A DNA stretch of 39,393 nucleotides, from contig JAJRVA010000017.1 in the NCBI GenBank assembly GCA_024277485.1, positions 1 through 39,393 on the forward strand. The letters are read 5' to 3'. Below the pieces are notes generated by a model. It was not told where the DNA came from. It worked only from the letters and a program-made list of their open reading frames with translations, and searched no databases. Source of the DNA: Deltaproteobacteria bacterium (GTDB lineage: Bacteria > Desulfobacterota > Desulfobulbia > Desulfobulbales > Desulfobulbaceae). A program made the translations under genes and the position numbers. Positions 16,814 to 27,392 of this stretch are shown piece by piece (position 1 is the stretch's first letter; each line of letters opens with the position of its first letter).

Positions 16814-17474
16814 GCCTGAGGGTTGCCACGGGATAGTATTGAAAATTTTCCAGGTCATCCTCGATTTTCAATCTTTGCTGCTCAAGGAACTCCGTCACAA
16901 GGGGATGATCGCTCAACGGTCCGGTCGCATACAGGTTGGTCACGCTCGGTTCCCCCATGAACAGGATGCCGAGGTCAAAGGCCACCCCCCACCCTGAAGC
17001 CTGATCAGTTTTGCTGTTCCAGCCGATGCCGGCATAAGGGGATACCGAGTTGTATTCGACATTTCCCTGGATGGAGATCGTATCCGCAAGGGGGGTAAGC
17101 CCGGCAAATTCGGAAGGAACAAGATCCGTCCTCGCTTTTCCGGCCAGGGAGATGGTGTTGTCTCCCATGTAGATCCCGCCGGTTATCCGGAACGCGCCAC
17201 CGAAGGGATACCAGTCAAGCAGCAGGGAGCCGTTGGTAAATTCCGGTTCCATATCATAATCAACATATGAAATGGTCGAGTTGAAGCTGAAGGAAAGATA
17301 ACTGGCCCCGGCCCGTACACCCAGGTAGTCCGTCAATCCGGCATCTATTTCCGCACCGATACCAAGGGTGCCGCCGTTCACCCCGACACCCATATTGCCC
17401 TGGGCAACGGATAAACCTGCTGTGCTGAAAAGAAAAAGAAGAACGAAAGTCGGTAGAAAAATCAGTTTGCGCAT
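16797..17474 (-). CDS. Outer-membrane beta-barrel protein (unknown function)
   Basis: A 225-residue protein with a signal peptide ending near 'SVAQG'. Alternating hydrophobic strands rich in Gly and Tyr follow (GVRAGASYLSFSF, GSLLLDWYPF, FRITGGIYMGDN, VSPYAGIGW, WGVAFDLGILF). The protein ends in YYF, the C-terminal aromatic typical of Bam-assembled barrels. About eight strands would fit. An insertion near 190-205 ('LVTEFLEQQRLKIEDDLENFQ') may be a periplasmic helical segment. I do not recognise a specific family or substrate. The gene lies downstream of a sensor kinase on the same strand with a 190-base gap. Confidence 0.75.
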   Translation of the reverse strand: MRKLIFLPTFVLLFLFSTAGLSVAQGNMGVGVNGGTLGIGAEIDAGLTDYLGVRAGASYLSFSFNSTISYVDYDMEPEFTNGSLLLDWYPFGGAFRITGGIYMGDNTISLAGKARTDLVPSEFAGLTPLADTISIQGNVEYNSVSPYAGIGWNSKTDQASGWGVAFDLGILFMGEPSVTNLYATGPLSDHPLVTEFLEQQRLKIEDDLENFQYYPVATLRLSYYF

Positions 17475-17537
17475 ATCAAATCACCGTATGGAAATATACT
17501 TAATTCTTAAGCCTCTGGATATTATTAACCTGTTGTA

Positions 17538-17566
17538 ATTATAAGGAATATGCCAATACTTGGCCC
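17538..17566 (-). promoter_or_regulatory. Candidate promoter and operator of the beta-barrel gene
   Basis: A minus-strand TATAAT (17543-17538) lies 63 bases before the start codon, with no good -35. A 13-base palindrome, GCCAATACTTGGC (17552-17564), occupies the spacer/-35 zone. On the minus strand CCAAGT also occurs twice as a direct repeat here. A weak -35 covered by a palindrome suggests an activator or repressor site. A GG-N10-GC fit to sigma54 was also noticed but is weak. Confidence 0.4.
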
Positions 17567-17664
17567 ACTTGGTTGTCAGCCTGAACAGCTACAGACTTTT
17601 CCAACTTTATCTGTTTGCACATATATCATGATTTCAGGTGAATAAATCAACTCAGAAAATCGCT

Positions 17665-20565
17665 TTACTCTAAATGATCCGGGTTGTCATCAAGAACCTT
17701 CCTGACAGACTCAGCCAGATGACGGTAGTTGACAGGTTTGAGCATCAGTTCGCGGGCCCCTGCTTCCCTGGCAATATCATCGGTGAGCTGCTCGTTGAAA
17801 CCGGTGCAGAGGATGACGGGAAGATCCGGCTGGAGCTGTAAAATTCGCCTGGTGAGCTTTATCCCCGTCATGACCGGCATGGTCTGGTCGGTAATCACCA
17901 GGTCAAAGGATAGCGCCTGGTCCCCTATGAAGGAGAGGGCCTCTTCCGGATGTACTGCAACGGTAACAGTGTATCCTAACTGCTGCAGCATGACGCGTAA
18001 ACTTTCCACAATGTCCGGTTCATCGTCAATGACAAGTATGGACTCATCCCCGGTGGGGATGTCTTTTTCGTCCTGATGCTCTTCTGCTTCCGGACGATCG
18101 GCTTCCGGAAGCAGTATGGTAAAGCAGGTGCCGTCCGGTCCGGAGTCAACCGTAACCAGGCCCTGCATGTCCTGAACGATCCCGTGGACAACACTCAGTC
18201 CCATACCTGTTCCCACCCCCGGGGCCTTGGTGGTGAAAAACGGGTCAAATATCCGGTCCACAATACCACTGTCAATACCATGACCGGTATCCTTGACCGT
18301 CAGTTTGATGCACGAACCGCGTTGCAGTGGTGCCGTTCCAACGCATTCACCCAGAGGGAGCCTGCTGAGACCGATTGACAGGATGCCGCCCTTTTCGCTC
18401 ATGGCATGAAAGGCATTGGTGCAGAGATTCATGATAATCTGCTGGATCTGGACCGGATCCCCGAGCACCCATGCTTCAGGTTCCTGTATATCAAGCTGGA
18501 TCTCAATGGTTGTCGGCAGGGAAGCCCGCAGCAGTTTCAGGGTCTCCTTGACAAGAGGTGCAACGGCAGCGGGTATTTTTTCAGAGGTTGTTGCCTGCCG
18601 GCTGAAAGTAAGGATCTGCTGGACAAGATCAGCAGCCCGCTTTCCACTGCTCCGTATATACTGGAGATTTTCGTATACGGGTGAATCAGGATCGCATTGC
18701 AGCAGCGAAATGTCGGTAAAGCCGACTATTGCTCCCAGGATATTGTTAAAGTCGTGGGCAATTCCACCGGCAAGCGTCCCGATAGCCTCCATCTTCTGGG
18801 CCTGCTGCAGTTGTGATTCAAGCTCCACCTCATGGGTGATGTCCCGCTTGACAGCCACAAAGTTGGTTATCTTTCCAGACGCATTCCTGACCGGCGTAAT
18901 CGAGGCGAATTCGGTGAACAGGCTGCCGTTTTTTTTCTGGTTCACCAGCCTTCCCTCCCAGACATGTCCCTTGACAAGAGTATACCACATGTCCCGGTAA
19001 AAATCCCTGTCATGGCGGCCGCTCTTGAGAATCCGCGGGTTGTTGCCGATAACCTCCTCTTTTGCATACCCGGTAATTCTGGAGAAGGCCGGGTTGACAT
19101 ATTCAATGGCGCCGTTTTCATCGGTGATCATGATGGAATCGTTGGTGTGTTCGATGGTGGCGGCAAGCCGGCGCTGCTCCTCCTCCACCCTGATGCGTTC
19201 CGTCACATCCTGGAGGACCGTAATGCAGCAGGGGTCGTCTCCAAACTGAAAAGGCGTCGTGCTGAGTTCAATACTTTTTTCAATATTGCCCGGCAGGATG
19301 GCCTTGATGATGGCGGGCGTGCTGGCTTCACCGCGCAGAACCTTTTCAAACCTGTCCGCGACAAATTTGCGGTAATCAGGATGGATGAAGTTAAAAACAG
19401 TCGACATTTCAACATCTTCCATGCGGTCTTTCTGGAAGAGTTCCAGCACGGTCCTGTTTGCGTACTTGAGGATTCCCCTGGTGTCGTAGACAACAATACC
19501 AATGGGAGTAAAATTGATGAGCTGCAGCATCTGGTCTTCAAAAATTCTTCTTTTTTTATCATCCTCGATCTGGCACAGTGACCTGAACAAAAAGTAACTG
19601 AGGAGAAGAAGAAACAGGGTGGCGACGGATGTGGCAAAAAACCACCTGTCCCGGAAAGCATTCATGTTGGCAAGAACCATGTGCTCGGGGGTCGCAATGG
19701 CAAGGGACCAGTAATTGCCGCCCGGCAGATGGACAGGAGTGAAAACAACGTGGCGTGTTTCCCCTGCGTCGACTTTCCCGCCCGGGTTCTGAAAAGTGAA
19801 GTTGCCCGTGCCCCGGCCGCCCAGGACCATGTTCCGCATGACCTTGAGTATTCCGGAGGATTCCTTCAGTTCTCCGGTTGTCCTGCTGATATGGATGCCG
19901 GCATGGTTCGGGTAGGGGCAGTCAAGCACGATTCCCCGGCTGTTTATGACCCAGGTCTGCCTGCCCGGAACGGCCTTGATGGGTGCGAGGAATTTTCTGG
20001 TCAGCATATCGAATGAGATGAGAAAGGTGAGGTGTCCTGTCAGCGAGGTCCCGTCAAGAACAGGCCGGGAATATGCCGCAATCGTCTGTCCGGCGGAGAA
20101 GATATCTTTTTCCAGCGGTACCCGGGGCAGTTCACTCCCCTCGGGAAAGAGTTGCTCCCTGACTATTTTTTCCAGGTTCTGCAATGGACTTTCCGTGGAA
20201 TAGATGATCTCCCGGGCACGGTTTGTCATAATGACAGCCAGCAGGCCGGGCTTGTGGATGAGGTAGAAGGTGTTCAGTTCATTCCGGTCTTCATCGGTCA
20301 GCCGGCTGATGGATGTGTTCGTGCTGAAAAATTCGAGGGCCCGACCGTACATGGCGAAGGAGCCTTCCGTGGCCTGGGCCGCCTGCTTAGTCTGCAGGAA
20401 CTGCTCCGCGTTAAAGGAATCGATGGCCTCGTCTTTGACGGTCTGGTAGGGGAGATAAAAGAGAACCCCAAGGCCGAAGAGAGTGGCCACAAAAAGGCAC
20501 AGGCGGAGGGCTCCCAGGTTTTTCATGCGATACCGGAAAAAAGAGTCTGTTGAGTGAAGAAACAT
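17665..20565 (-). CDS. Hybrid sensor histidine kinase (sensor, two PAS, HisKA, HATPase, receiver)
   Basis: A 966-residue membrane kinase. TM1 is at about 18-38, a periplasmic Cache-like sensor at 45-300 and TM2 at 308-331. PAS 1 (about 345-460) and PAS 2 (about 466-580) follow. The HisKA phosphoacceptor is H604 (GIAHDFNNILG). The ATPase has N717 (N box), DTGHGID and GTGMGLSVVHG. A receiver domain (843-955) has D847/D848, phosphoacceptor D893 and K943. Such kinases pass phosphate to their own receiver and then to an unlinked partner; no DNA-binding regulator is adjacent. The start is uncertain: the ATG at 20565 sits five bases after a TATAAT, and the ATG at 20526 also gives an intact TM1. Confidence 0.92.
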   Translation of the reverse strand: MFLHSTDSFFRYRMKNLGALRLCLFVATLFGLGVLFYLPYQTVKDEAIDSFNAEQFLQTKQAAQATEGSFAMYGRALEFFSTNTSISRLTDEDRNELNTFYLIHKPGLLAVIMTNRAREIIYSTESPLQNLEKIVREQLFPEGSELPRVPLEKDIFSAGQTIAAYSRPVLDGTSLTGHLTFLISFDMLTRKFLAPIKAVPGRQTWVINSRGIVLDCPYPNHAGIHISRTTGELKESSGILKVMRNMVLGGRGTGNFTFQNPGGKVDAGETRHVVFTPVHLPGGNYWSLAIATPEHMVLANMNAFRDRWFFATSVATLFLLLLSYFLFRSLCQIEDDKKRRIFEDQMLQLINFTPIGIVVYDTRGILKYANRTVLELFQKDRMEDVEMSTVFNFIHPDYRKFVADRFEKVLRGEASTPAIIKAILPGNIEKSIELSTTPFQFGDDPCCITVLQDVTERIRVEEEQRRLAATIEHTNDSIMITDENGAIEYVNPAFSRITGYAKEEVIGNNPRILKSGRHDRDFYRDMWYTLVKGHVWEGRLVNQKKNGSLFTEFASITPVRNASGKITNFVAVKRDITHEVELESQLQQAQKMEAIGTLAGGIAHDFNNILGAIVGFTDISLLQCDPDSPVYENLQYIRSSGKRAADLVQQILTFSRQATTSEKIPAAVAPLVKETLKLLRASLPTTIEIQLDIQEPEAWVLGDPVQIQQIIMNLCTNAFHAMSEKGGILSIGLSRLPLGECVGTAPLQRGSCIKLTVKDTGHGIDSGIVDRIFDPFFTTKAPGVGTGMGLSVVHGIVQDMQGLVTVDSGPDGTCFTILLPEADRPEAEEHQDEKDIPTGDESILVIDDEPDIVESLRVMLQQLGYTVTVAVHPEEALSFIGDQALSFDLVITDQTMPVMTGIKLTRRILQLQPDLPVILCTGFNEQLTDDIAREAGARELMLKPVNYRHLAESVRKVLDDNPDHLE

Positions 20566-20570
20566 GACGT

Positions 20571-20598
20571 ATTATAGCAAAAGAAGTTTTTTTTACAA
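20571..20598 (-). promoter_or_regulatory. Candidate promoter of the sensor kinase gene
   Basis: On the minus strand TTGTAA (20598-20593) and TATAAT (20576-20571) are 16 bases apart. Transcription would begin at or just after the first ATG (20565). The message would then be leaderless or start translation at the ATG at 20526. No strong ribosome site is seen before either ATG. Confidence 0.45.
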
Positions 20599-20652
20599 AA
20601 TATGATGCGTTTTTTCCGTCAAACTCCGCTGTCCATGCATACCGGTTGAGCA

Positions 20653-23600
20653 ATGGTGTATCTGTACCAGTCCAACAGGCTGGAAAGCCTTTTTTCAGAA
20701 CTGTGCAGGCTTCTTGACCGGCCGTCAGCAGATCCGCTGGCCCCGGAAGTGATCGTGGTGCAGAACCCGGGCATGGCCCGCTGGCTGTCGCAGCAGATTG
20801 CGCTCAATACCGGGATTGCCGCTAACCTGGAGTTTCCGCTTCCGGCCCGTTTCATCTGGCAGGTGTTTGACGATCAGCTGGACGTGGCGGAGCGGCAAAG
20901 TGATTTTGACCGACCGGTTCTGCTCTGGAGAATCCAGGGCTTGCTGGCTGAGCTGGCAGGTGAACCTGCATTTGCCCAGATAAAGGACTATCTCAGCTAC
21001 GACGATGACGGCCTTAAAGCTTTCCTCCTGGCAGGAAAAATAACAGACCTCTTTGATCAGTACCTCGTCTATCGCCCCGACATGCTGCTTCAATGGGAGG
21101 ATGGAAAGGATCAGGAATGGCAGGCTGTTCTCTGGCGGAAGTTGACGGCTGAGGGCGGGCAGCACCGGGCCCGGCTTCTCTCCCGTCTGCAGGATAAGTT
21201 CAGATCCGGTGGCCTTGACCCGGAGACTTTGCCGTCACGTTTCTCTGTTTTCGGAGTCAGCTCTCTGGCTCCGGTCTATATGGAAATTTTCCACGGGATC
21301 AGCAAGGTAACGGATGTGTACCTGTTTCACCTGAGTCCCTGCCGCCAGTACTGGGGCGATCTGGTCTCAGATGCGGAGATGGCGAAACGGAGACGGGTCT
21401 GGCGGCGAAAAAAACAGGCCGATGTCAGTGACTATTTCGAGGCGGGCAACCCGCTGCTGGCTTCGCTGGGTCAGGCAGGTCGGGATTTCGTGCAGCAGCT
21501 GGATGAGCTTGATGGCCGGCAGCTGGACTGCTACCATGAGCCGGTTGCCGACACTCTGCTTGGTTGTCTGCAGCATGATTTTCTTGATCTTCGCGACCCG
21601 TCCGATCCGTCTGTACCCAGGATAACTGTCCCTGATGACGATCATTCCATCCAGTTCCACTCCTGCTACAGCCGTCTGCGCGAGGTCCAGGTCCTGCACG
21701 ATCGGCTCCTTGATATTTTCCAGGATGATCCATCCCTTACCCCGGCAGATATCCTGATTATGGCGCCGGATGTTGAATCGTATGCAGCCGCCATACGGGC
21801 GGTTTTCAACAGCAGTGGTAGCAGGCAATGTATTCCCGTTTCCATTGCTGACAGGGCCGTACGCGTGGAACTGCCCATGGCGGAATCTTTTCTTCAGCTG
21901 CTTGGTCTTGCCACCAGCCGTTGTACGGCCCCGGAAGTGTTCGCCATTCTTGAGACAGACCAGGTCAGGCGCCGATTTCAGATATCTGATGCGGGGTTGG
22001 ATACTCTGCGCCGCTGGATAAAAGAGAGCGGAATCCGCTGGGGGCTTGATCGGGAGCAGCGTCAACAGTTCAGTCCGGCCATGCATGATGCGCACAGCTG
22101 GTCGTTTGGCATGAACAGGCTTTTTCTCAGTTATTTCAGCGGGCCGGAAGCCTCGCTGTACCAGGGGATTGCCCCGTGCGGTGCAATGACATCCGAAGAT
22201 GCGCAGCTGCTGGGGAACCTGGCGGATTTTCTGGATCGGCTGCAGCGGTTCGGCGCCGCGCTTAAGAGGGACCAGCCCCCTGATCAATGGGGTGCAGTGC
22301 TGCTGCAGATCCTGGATGATTTTTTTGACCCGTCGGACAGCGAAGAAGATGAGGATGCCCTCGCCTTTCTGCGGGAAACAGTCTGTGCTTTTGTTGATGA
22401 CTGCAAGGCGGCCGGTTCTGTCCGCCCGATGAGTCACGCTGTTGTCCAGGCTCATTTTTCCAAGGTCCTTTCCTCCCCCTCGGGCGGCCAGGCGTTTCTG
22501 TCCGGCCGGGCAACGGTCTGCAATATGGTGCCCATGCGTTCCATTCCGTCTGCAGTCATCTGTCTGCTGGGCATGAATGATACGGATTTCCCCCGGCATC
22601 AGAAGTCGGTTTCCTTTGACATGGTGGCCGCAAATCCTCTGCCTGGTGATCGCAACAGGCGGAATGATGATCGCTATCTTTTCCTGGAGGCACTGGTTTC
22701 GGCCAGAAAGGTTTTGTATCTGTCCTGGGTAGGTCATGATCAGCAGGATAACAGCGTCTGCTCGCCTTCAGTGGTGGTTTCTGAACTGCTCGATTATGTG
22801 CAGCGAGGCTACCAGACCCCAACGGGTGATTTCAAGTCACTGGTGATGGAGCATCCGGTACAGCCGTTCAGCCCCCGGTGCTTTGATCGTACATCCTGAC
22901 CAGGGAGTTATGCGGAGCAGTGGTTTCCCGGGACGGGACCTGCGGGAGCTGTAAAACCTTTCATACAGGATCCCCTGCCGGAACTGCCCCGCGCTGATGG
23001 CACTGACGATTGGCAGGTTGACCTGAATATGTTGAAACGGTTCTGGTCTCATCCGGTTAAATATTTTCTTCAGGAACGCCTGGGGCTCAGTCTGTGGGAA
23101 GATGATGCTGTGCTGCCGGAGAGCGAGCCGTTTGTCCCCGACACCCTTGAACGGTACGGCCTGGTCGCCTACCTGGTGGATGAACACCTTGCCGGGCAGG
23201 AGGAGCAGGACTGGTTTGCCGGGATGCAGGCCGAAGGTGTGCTGCCCCACGGGAGTTTTGCTGAAAATGTCTATCAGGAACTGGACAGGGCGGCAGCGGA
23301 ACTTGAACATGAGCTGGCGCCGCTTCGTATAAAACAGCGGGACCCGCTGGAGATCGATCTGCGGATAGGTGATTTCCATTTGACCGGGTGGCTGGATTGC
23401 CTTTTTGCGGCAGGATGTGTCCGGTTTCGTCCGGCTAAACTCAAGGGGAAGGATCTGGTCCGGTTGTGGCTGGAGCACCTGGTGTTCAACTGTCTGGATG
23501 CTGGTGGTGGGGCCCCGGCGAGTTACCATGTAGCAACGGATGCAATGGTCTGTCTCGGGCCGGTTGCCGAGCCCCGGGAAGAACTGCATCGGCTTCTGCA

Positions 23601-23850
23601 GCTGTACCGGCAGGGTTTACAGGAACCCCTCCATTTTTTCCCGGAAACATCCCGGGCCTGGGCCGAAGCAAAAGAGGAGCAGCGTGACCGTAAAGCGGCA
23701 GCCTCCTGGTACGGTGGATATAAGAGCCGTGCCGAGAGCGATGATATTGCGTATCAGATTGCCCTGCGGGGCCGGGAGCCGCTTGATGAACGCTTTAAGA
23801 GCCTGTCGGTAACCGTGTTCAACCCTTTACTTGACTGTTGGGAGAACTGA
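20653..23850 (+). pseudogene. recC: Exodeoxyribonuclease V subunit gamma, recC, interrupted by in-frame TGA
   Basis: The whole gene reads in one frame for 1065 codons except a TGA at 22897-22899 (codon 749). The N-terminus 'VYLYQSNRLESLFSELCRLL' and later 'VQNPGMARWLSQQIA' and 'NMVPMRSIPSAVICLLGMND' match RecC. The part after the stop resumes at once with 'SYAEQWF' and 'FWSHPVKYFLQERLGL', both expected in RecC. RecC recognises Chi and scaffolds the RecBCD helicase-nuclease. Termination at codon 749 would remove the C-terminal nuclease-like domain. No SECIS-like hairpin follows and no cysteine is expected there, so this looks like a point nonsense mutation (for example from CGA or TGG) or a sequencing error. 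It overlaps recB by one base (TGATG). Confidence 0.85.
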
Positions 23851-26800
23851 TGCTGCCTTTCAATCCCCTCACATCTCCCCTGACCGGCCAGAGGCTTATC
23901 GAGGCCAGCGCCGGAACCGGCAAGACATATTCCATTGCCTTTCTCTACCTGCGGTTCATCGTTGAACGCCGCCTTGAAGCAGATGAAATACTGGTGGTCA
24001 CCTTTACTACTGCGGCAACGGAAGAACTGCGCACCCGCATCCGTAAACGGATACGGGAATTGCTTGACCTCCTGGAACGTCTCGGATCCGGAGAGGGTGA
24101 GGACGCAATGCTGGCAGAGCTCATGTCTTCGCTGTCAGATCCGGAGGATGCAAAACTGCGCCTGCAGGACACCTTGACCCGTATGGATGAGGCAGCGGTG
24201 TATACTATCCACGGGTTTTGTCAGCGCATGCTCCAGGAGCATGCCTTTGAGTCGGGCACACCCTTTGAAGTGGATTTTATTGAGAGTGAAGAGCTGCTGC
24301 GTACCCGGATCATGGAGGATTTCTGGCGGCAGCGGTTCTACCGGGCGCCTTCCGAGGAGACGGCATGGGCCCTGGCAACGTGGCAGGGGCCGGATAAGCT
24401 GGCTGACAATCTGCAGATTCTGCTGACTCAACCCCATGCCGAAATCGTCCCCGCTGTTTCTGTGCAGGAGGTAGAGGATGCCAGGGTGAGAAGTCTTACC
24501 CTCTGGCAGAAGGTCTGTGCAGCATGGTCGCAGAGCGCGGATGAGGTCATGGAGATACTTGAAAATAATTCGTGTTTGAGCAAAAACAAGAAGGACGGTT
24601 ACCATCCAGACCATCTGCAGACTGCCCTTGTCAACTTGAACTCCCTGGTTTCTTTAAATAAAGTGCCCTGGGTGCTGCCTGACCGGATCGAACTGTTTTC
24701 CGCCTCGTTTATGGCGGAAAAGCAGCTCAAAAATAAGGTCGCCCCGAAACATCCTTTTTTTGACCTTTTTGATCAATTTTATTTTTGCCACTGCGAGTTT
24801 GCCAGGTCGGCCCGTATTCATACCCTGATCGAGGCCCGCAACTATCTCTGTGCGGAGCTTGACCGCAGAAAACAGCAGCAGGCCCAGATGTATTTTAACG
24901 ATCTTCTTGTCAAGCTGGATTCTGCCCTTGCCGGAAGCAGGGGTGGCGCGCTGAAACAGCGTATACGGAGCCGTTTCAAGGTCGCCCTGGTGGATGAATT
25001 CCAGGACACGGATCCGGTGCAGTACAGAATTTTTCATACCCTGTTCGGACAGGGAGACGAGCCGGGACTCTTTATGATAGGTGACCCCAAGCAGTCGATT
25101 TATTCATTTCGGGGCGCGGATATCTTTGCCTATATCCAGGCCGGACGGGATACCCCACCCGGTTCATCCTTTACGATGGACACCAATTACCGGGCCACTT
25201 CACCCATGGTGGCGGCGGTGAATCGTCTTTTTGACCGGGCCGGTTCTTTTGTTTTTGCCGGGGAGATAGATTTTCATCCGGTCCGGCCCTGTGCCGGTGC
25301 CGATGACCAGCCGCTCAAGGTCCATGGCAAAATGCCGCATCCCCTCCAGGTTCAGCTGCTTTCGGTAAAGGAAGACGCGACACCAGGGCAGAAAACAATT
25401 TCCAAGGAGAGGGCTGGAGAGGCGGCTGCCGCCTGGACCGCCTCTGAGATTGCCCGACTGCTTGCCCTGGGACAGCGCGGGGATGCCCGTATCGGCGAAA
25501 AAGCGGTGTCTGGCGGCGACCTGGCCGTCCTGGTCAGGACCCATCTGGAAGCGGAACGTATGCAGCAGGAGCTGCGTCGCTTAAATATTTCCTCGGTCTA
25601 TTACAGCCGGGATTCTGTGTACGAGACCGGGGAGGCCCGGCAGGTGTATCAGGTTCTGGCGGCGCTGCTGAACCTTGCTGATGAACCGCAGGTAAGAAAT
25701 GCACTGGTGACGGAGCTCTTTGGCCTGGATGCGGCTGCGCTCGATGGTGTGCAGCGTGACAGGGCGGCCTGGAATGTTCTGCTGGCCGAACTGGAGGAGT
25801 ACCAGCTGCTGTGGCGCACGGCAGGGTTGACTGCCATGTTTCACCGGCTGCTTTTTAAACGAAGGGTCGTGCGTCGCTTAGTCGGTGTGATCGGCGGCGA
25901 ACGAACGCTGACCAACTTTCTGCACCTGGTGGAGTTGCTGCAGGAGGCATCGTCCCGTTACAGGGGGGATGATCTTGTCTGTTGGTTGAAACAGCAGTTA
26001 GACCGCCCGGAAAAGAATGCGGAAAACCAGCAGCTGCGCCTGGAGAGCGACGAGAATCTGGTCAAGATTGTTACGATCCATAAGGCCAAGGGTCTTGAAT
26101 ATCCAGTGGTTTTCCTGCCGTTTTTGTGGGGCACCCGGGTGACAAATCCCGGTGAGCTTTTTGCCTGCCATATCCGGGAGAACACAACTTTCCGGCTTGT
26201 TGTCGATCTCGGCTCCGGTGATGAGGAGATGTACGCCCGGGCAGAGCAGGAGCGGCTTGCCGAGGACCTGCGGCTTCTCTATGTTGCTCTGACCCGGGCC
26301 CGCTTCTGTTGTTATATCACCTGGGGCCTGGTCGGGAAAATGGAGCAGACCGCCCTGGCATGGCTTCTGCACCGTGATGACGACGAAGCCATGGTGCCTG
26401 CGCCACTCACAGAGGAAAAAATAGCAGAGGATGTGGAAGCGTTGAACAGGGGGCAGGATCTGGTTCGGTTTGTGCCGCGTCCGGCTGCAGATGAAGCGCA
26501 GCCACTGTTTGTGAAAGCCCCGCCAAACGCCCTTGCAGTCCGTTCTTTTACCGGCCATATTGACACGTCCTGGACCGTGACCAGTTTTTCCAGGCTGTCT
26601 GCACACGGGACCTCAGCTTCCCATGTTGTCCCATCTGTTTCCTGGGCAGCAGATGAACCGGAAGAGGAGAGGGGGTTGTCTGTATTCACCTTTCCCAGGG
26701 GGGCCGCGGCTGGAAACTGTCTGCATGGATTGCTCGAGGATCTTGATTTTGCCGGTTTTTCGACCAGTGAACTTCAGAACCTGGCCCTGGACCGGCTCAA

Positions 26801-27392
26801 AAAAAGCGGCTTTGAGCGCAAGTGGGTACCGGTTCTGGTCAGGTGGATTGGAAATATTCTTGCTACACCTCTTGATGTCTCCTCAGCTCTTCGCCTGAAC
26901 CGGATTCCCCGGGAGGACCGGAAGGTGGAGATGGGTTTTTATTTCGCCATGCACGATTTTGATCGGGGCCGTTTTAACACCATACTGACTGAATTCGAGA
27001 TGGCGCCTGTTGCCCTGTCCCCGGACCGTCTGCAGGGGTTGATGAAGGGATATATTGATCTTATTTTCCGGAGCGGTGAGCAGTATTATATTCTTGATTA
27101 CAAGTCCAATTACCTTGGACCGGATTTTTATTCCTACACCCCGGATCGTCTGCAGGAGGCCATGCAGGAACACCGGTATGACCTGCAGTACCTGATCTAT
27201 ACCGTGGCCCTGCACCGGTATCTCAAGGTCAGGCTGGCCCGCTATGATTATGATCGCCACTTTGGCGGTGTATATTATCTGTTTCTCCGGGGCCTGCATC
27301 CGGACCGCGGCCCGGCCAGCGGTGTCTGGTACACGCGGCCGCCGGGTAAGCTTGTGGAACAGCTGGATCAATGTTTCGGGAGGGGGGGGTGA
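23850..27392 (+). CDS. recB: Exodeoxyribonuclease V subunit beta, RecB
   Basis: A 1180-residue SF1 helicase-nuclease. Helicase motifs in order: Walker A EASAGTGKTY (18-27), TFTTAATEELRTR, Walker B VDEFQDTDPVQY, GDPKQSIYSFRGAD, TNYRATSPMV, IVTIHKAKGLEYPVVF and YVALTRAR. The C-terminal RecB-type nuclease has GYIDLIF (metal Asp near 1070) and LDYKSN (near 1083), so both motor and nuclease look active. The start at 23850 overlaps the recC stop; a TTG at 23838 would lie inside recC. With RecC and RecD it processes double-strand breaks for RecA loading. The recC stop codon, if real, may leave this protein without its scaffold. Confidence 0.97.
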   Translation: MLPFNPLTSPLTGQRLIEASAGTGKTYSIAFLYLRFIVERRLEADEILVVTFTTAATEELRTRIRKRIRELLDLLERLGSGEGEDAMLAELMSSLSDPEDAKLRLQDTLTRMDEAAVYTIHGFCQRMLQEHAFESGTPFEVDFIESEELLRTRIMEDFWRQRFYRAPSEETAWALATWQGPDKLADNLQILLTQPHAEIVPAVSVQEVEDARVRSLTLWQKVCAAWSQSADEVMEILENNSCLSKNKKDGYHPDHLQTALVNLNSLVSLNKVPWVLPDRIELFSASFMAEKQLKNKVAPKHPFFDLFDQFYFCHCEFARSARIHTLIEARNYLCAELDRRKQQQAQMYFNDLLVKLDSALAGSRGGALKQRIRSRFKVALVDEFQDTDPVQYRIFHTLFGQGDEPGLFMIGDPKQSIYSFRGADIFAYIQAGRDTPPGSSFTMDTNYRATSPMVAAVNRLFDRAGSFVFAGEIDFHPVRPCAGADDQPLKVHGKMPHPLQVQLLSVKEDATPGQKTISKERAGEAAAAWTASEIARLLALGQRGDARIGEKAVSGGDLAVLVRTHLEAERMQQELRRLNISSVYYSRDSVYETGEARQVYQVLAALLNLADEPQVRNALVTELFGLDAAALDGVQRDRAAWNVLLAELEEYQLLWRTAGLTAMFHRLLFKRRVVRRLVGVIGGERTLTNFLHLVELLQEASSRYRGDDLVCWLKQQLDRPEKNAENQQLRLESDENLVKIVTIHKAKGLEYPVVFLPFLWGTRVTNPGELFACHIRENTTFRLVVDLGSGDEEMYARAEQERLAEDLRLLYVALTRARFCCYITWGLVGKMEQTALAWLLHRDDDEAMVPAPLTEEKIAEDVEALNRGQDLVRFVPRPAADEAQPLFVKAPPNALAVRSFTGHIDTSWTVTSFSRLSAHGTSASHVVPSVSWAADEPEEERGLSVFTFPRGAAAGNCLHGLLEDLDFAGFSTSELQNLALDRLKKSGFERKWVPVLVRWIGNILATPLDVSSALRLNRIPREDRKVEMGFYFAMHDFDRGRFNTILTEFEMAPVALSPDRLQGLMKGYIDLIFRSGEQYYILDYKSNYLGPDFYSYTPDRLQEAMQEHRYDLQYLIYTVALHRYLKVRLARYDYDRHFGGVYYLFLRGLHPDRGPASGVWYTRPPGKLVEQLDQCFGRGG

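Noticed and set aside
17549..17569. Sigma54 promoter for the beta-barrel gene
   Set aside because: A GG-N10-GC can be aligned, but the remaining consensus positions fit poorly and a TATAAT lies just downstream.
22897..22941. Selenocysteine reading of the recC TGA
   Set aside because: The downstream sequence has no stable hairpin with a GGTC-type apex at SECIS distance, and RecC has no catalytic cysteine at this position.
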